From the NCBI GenBank assembly GCA_946538475.1, contig CAMNGN010000041.1, forward strand, positions 1 to 13,503: a DNA stretch of 13,503 nucleotides, in the 5' to 3' direction. Positions 12,571 through 13,503 of the stretch are shown piece by piece. Source of the stretch: an uncultured Blautia sp. (GTDB lineage Bacteria > Bacillota > Clostridia > Lachnospirales > Lachnospiraceae). The first letter of the stretch is position 1. Each line of letters opens with the position of its first letter. The position numbers and the translations under genes are program-made. The notes below the pieces were generated by a model. The model worked only from the letters and a program-made list of their open reading frames with translations. It was not told where the DNA came from and made no database searches.

Positions 12571-12591
12571 TGGAACACAGGGACGGTTCCA
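12571..12591. repeat. Short REP-like remnant between tuf terminator and zinc-ribbon gene
   Basis: TGGAAC (12571-12576) and GTTCCA (12586-12591) enclose the core GGGACGGTTCC, which matches the GGGACGGTT part of the hairpin at 11634-11693. It appears to be a truncated copy placed directly after the tuf terminator. Confidence 0.5.
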
Positions 12592-12592
12592 T

Positions 12593-12625
12593 AAAAAACA
12601 CCGCAGGGGAAATCCCCTGCGGCGT
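12593..12625 (-). terminator. Intrinsic terminator of tuf
   Basis: On the minus strand CCGCAGGGG and CCCCTGCGG form a perfect 9-bp stem with a four-base loop, followed by TGTTTTTT. It starts about 20 bases past the tuf stop. Confidence 0.93.
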
Positions 12626-12645
12626 GTAAAGCTCAAAGCTCTATA

Positions 12646-13503
12646 TTACTCGATAACAGTAGCAACACGGCCGGATCCAACAGTACGTCCACCTTCACGG
12701 ATAGCGAAAGTAAGACCCTGAGACATAGCTACCGGATGGATCAGCTCGATGGTCATCTCAATGTTATCTCCGGGCATGCACATCTCGGTGCCTTCCGGAA
12801 GGTTGCAAACACCTGTAACGTCTGTTGTTCTGAAGTAGAACTGCGGACGATAGTTGTTGAAGAACGGTGTATGACGGCCGCCCTCATCCTTTGTCAGAAC
12901 GTAAACCTGAGCGGTGAATTTGGTATGGCAGGTAAGGGTACCCGGTTTTGCAAGAACCTGACCTCTTTCGATCTCGGTTCTCTGAACACCACGAAGCAGA
13001 GCACCGATGTTATCGCCGGCCTGAGCCTCGTCAAGAAGCTTACGGAACATTTCGATACCGGTAACAACTACTTTACGGGTCTCTTCCTTGATACCTACGA
13101 TTTCAACTTCCTCAGAAACATGAAGTGTACCAGCCTCTACTCTACCTGTAGCAACGGTACCACGACCTGTGATGGAGAATACGTCCTCAACCGGCATAAC
13201 GAACGGTTTGTCGGTGTCACGCTGCGGATCCGGAATGTACTCATCAACTGTGTCCATGAGCTCCATAACCTTGTCGCCCCACTCGCTGTTCGGCTCTTCA
13301 AGAGCTTTAAGAGCAGAACCCTTAACGATCGGGCAATCATTGAAGCCGTACTCTTCAAGCTGCTCGGTAACTTCCATCTCAACGAGCTCGATCAGCTCAT
13401 CGTCGTCAACCATATCGCACTTGTTAAGGAATACTACGATATAGGGAACACCAACCTGACGGGAAAGAAGGATGTGCTCTTTTGTCTGAGCCATAACACC
13501 GTC
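12646..13503 (-). CDS. tuf: Elongation factor Tu, C-terminal part (partial, runs off window)
   Basis: The last 285 residues of EF-Tu, the GTPase that brings aminoacyl-tRNA to the ribosome. The reading enters from the window edge as DGVMAQTKEH, inside the G domain. The NKCD guanine-specificity motif and the SAL motif are present, followed by domain 2 (GRGTVATGRVE) and domain 3 ending GRTVGSGRVATVIE with stop TAA. About 110 N-terminal residues, including the P-loop, lie outside the window. The first visible ATG at 13492-13494 is internal and not the start. The gene is followed by a strong terminator and shows no sign of damage. Confidence 0.98.
   Translation of the reverse strand, partial: DGVMAQTKEHILLSRQVGVPYIVVFLNKCDMVDDDELIELVEMEVTEQLEEYGFNDCPIVKGSALKALEEPNSEWGDKVMELMDTVDEYIPDPQRDTDKPFVMPVEDVFSITGRGTVATGRVEAGTLHVSEEVEIVGIKEETRKVVVTGIEMFRKLLDEAQAGDNIGALLRGVQRTEIERGQVLAKPGTLTCHTKFTAQVYVLTKDEGGRHTPFFNNYRPQFYFRTTDVTGVCNLPEGTEMCMPGDNIEMTIELIHPVAMSQGLTFAIREGGRTVGSGRVATVIE

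Overview
The window looks like chromosomal DNA from a gut-type Clostridia, most likely Lachnospiraceae. This is inferred from strong AGGAGG-like ribosome sites, about 50 % G+C, an AdaA-type split Ada protein, a DUF4428-like zinc-ribbon protein, an MNLQLFAE-type small protein, and dispersed GGGACG(T/G)TTCT palindromes. No species can be named from the sequence alone. Nearly all genes lie on the minus strand; only the AdaA-like regulator is on the plus strand.

Layout: (1) 1-3654, minus: an iron-uptake operon in the order FtsX/MacB-type permease, ABC ATPase, FTR1-family iron permease, then the first codons of a further gene that runs off the window edge. The order resembles the FTR1/P19 iron loci of Campylobacter and other bacteria. 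Its upstream region (3655-3897) holds a DtxR-like palindrome, extra TTAGTTT half-sites and further dyads, and is shared with (2) a divergent AdaA-like gene (3898-4458). That gene is followed by a G+C-rich nested inverted repeat and a bidirectional terminator. (3) 4623-8196, minus: an intracellular GH5-type glycosidase, and upstream of it a secreted S15 / X-Pro dipeptidyl-peptidase-like protein with an acidic decapeptide repeat near its N-terminus. (4) 8306-11267: a segment of about 3 kb bounded by two directly oriented 111-bp REPIN-like repeats. It contains a 684-residue methyltransferase-domain protein of unknown role, a 108-bp near-perfect palindrome, and a two-gene operon of small proteins. 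(5) 11443-11515, minus: tRNA-Val(GAC) with its own promoter and terminator. (6) 11707-12465, minus: a protein with zinc-ribbon motifs at both ends. (7) 12646-13503, minus: the 3' part of tuf with a strong terminator.

The most unusual signal is the repeat population. At least six sites between 8306 and 12591 carry variants of one core (GGGACGTTTCT or GGGACGGTTCT). They occur as paired inverted units, as a double-tandem palindrome, and as single halves. No transposase for them lies in the window. One repeat supplies the last seven codons and the stop of the methyltransferase gene. Another palindrome sits directly upstream of that gene's ribosome site, and a third abuts the promoter of the small two-gene operon.
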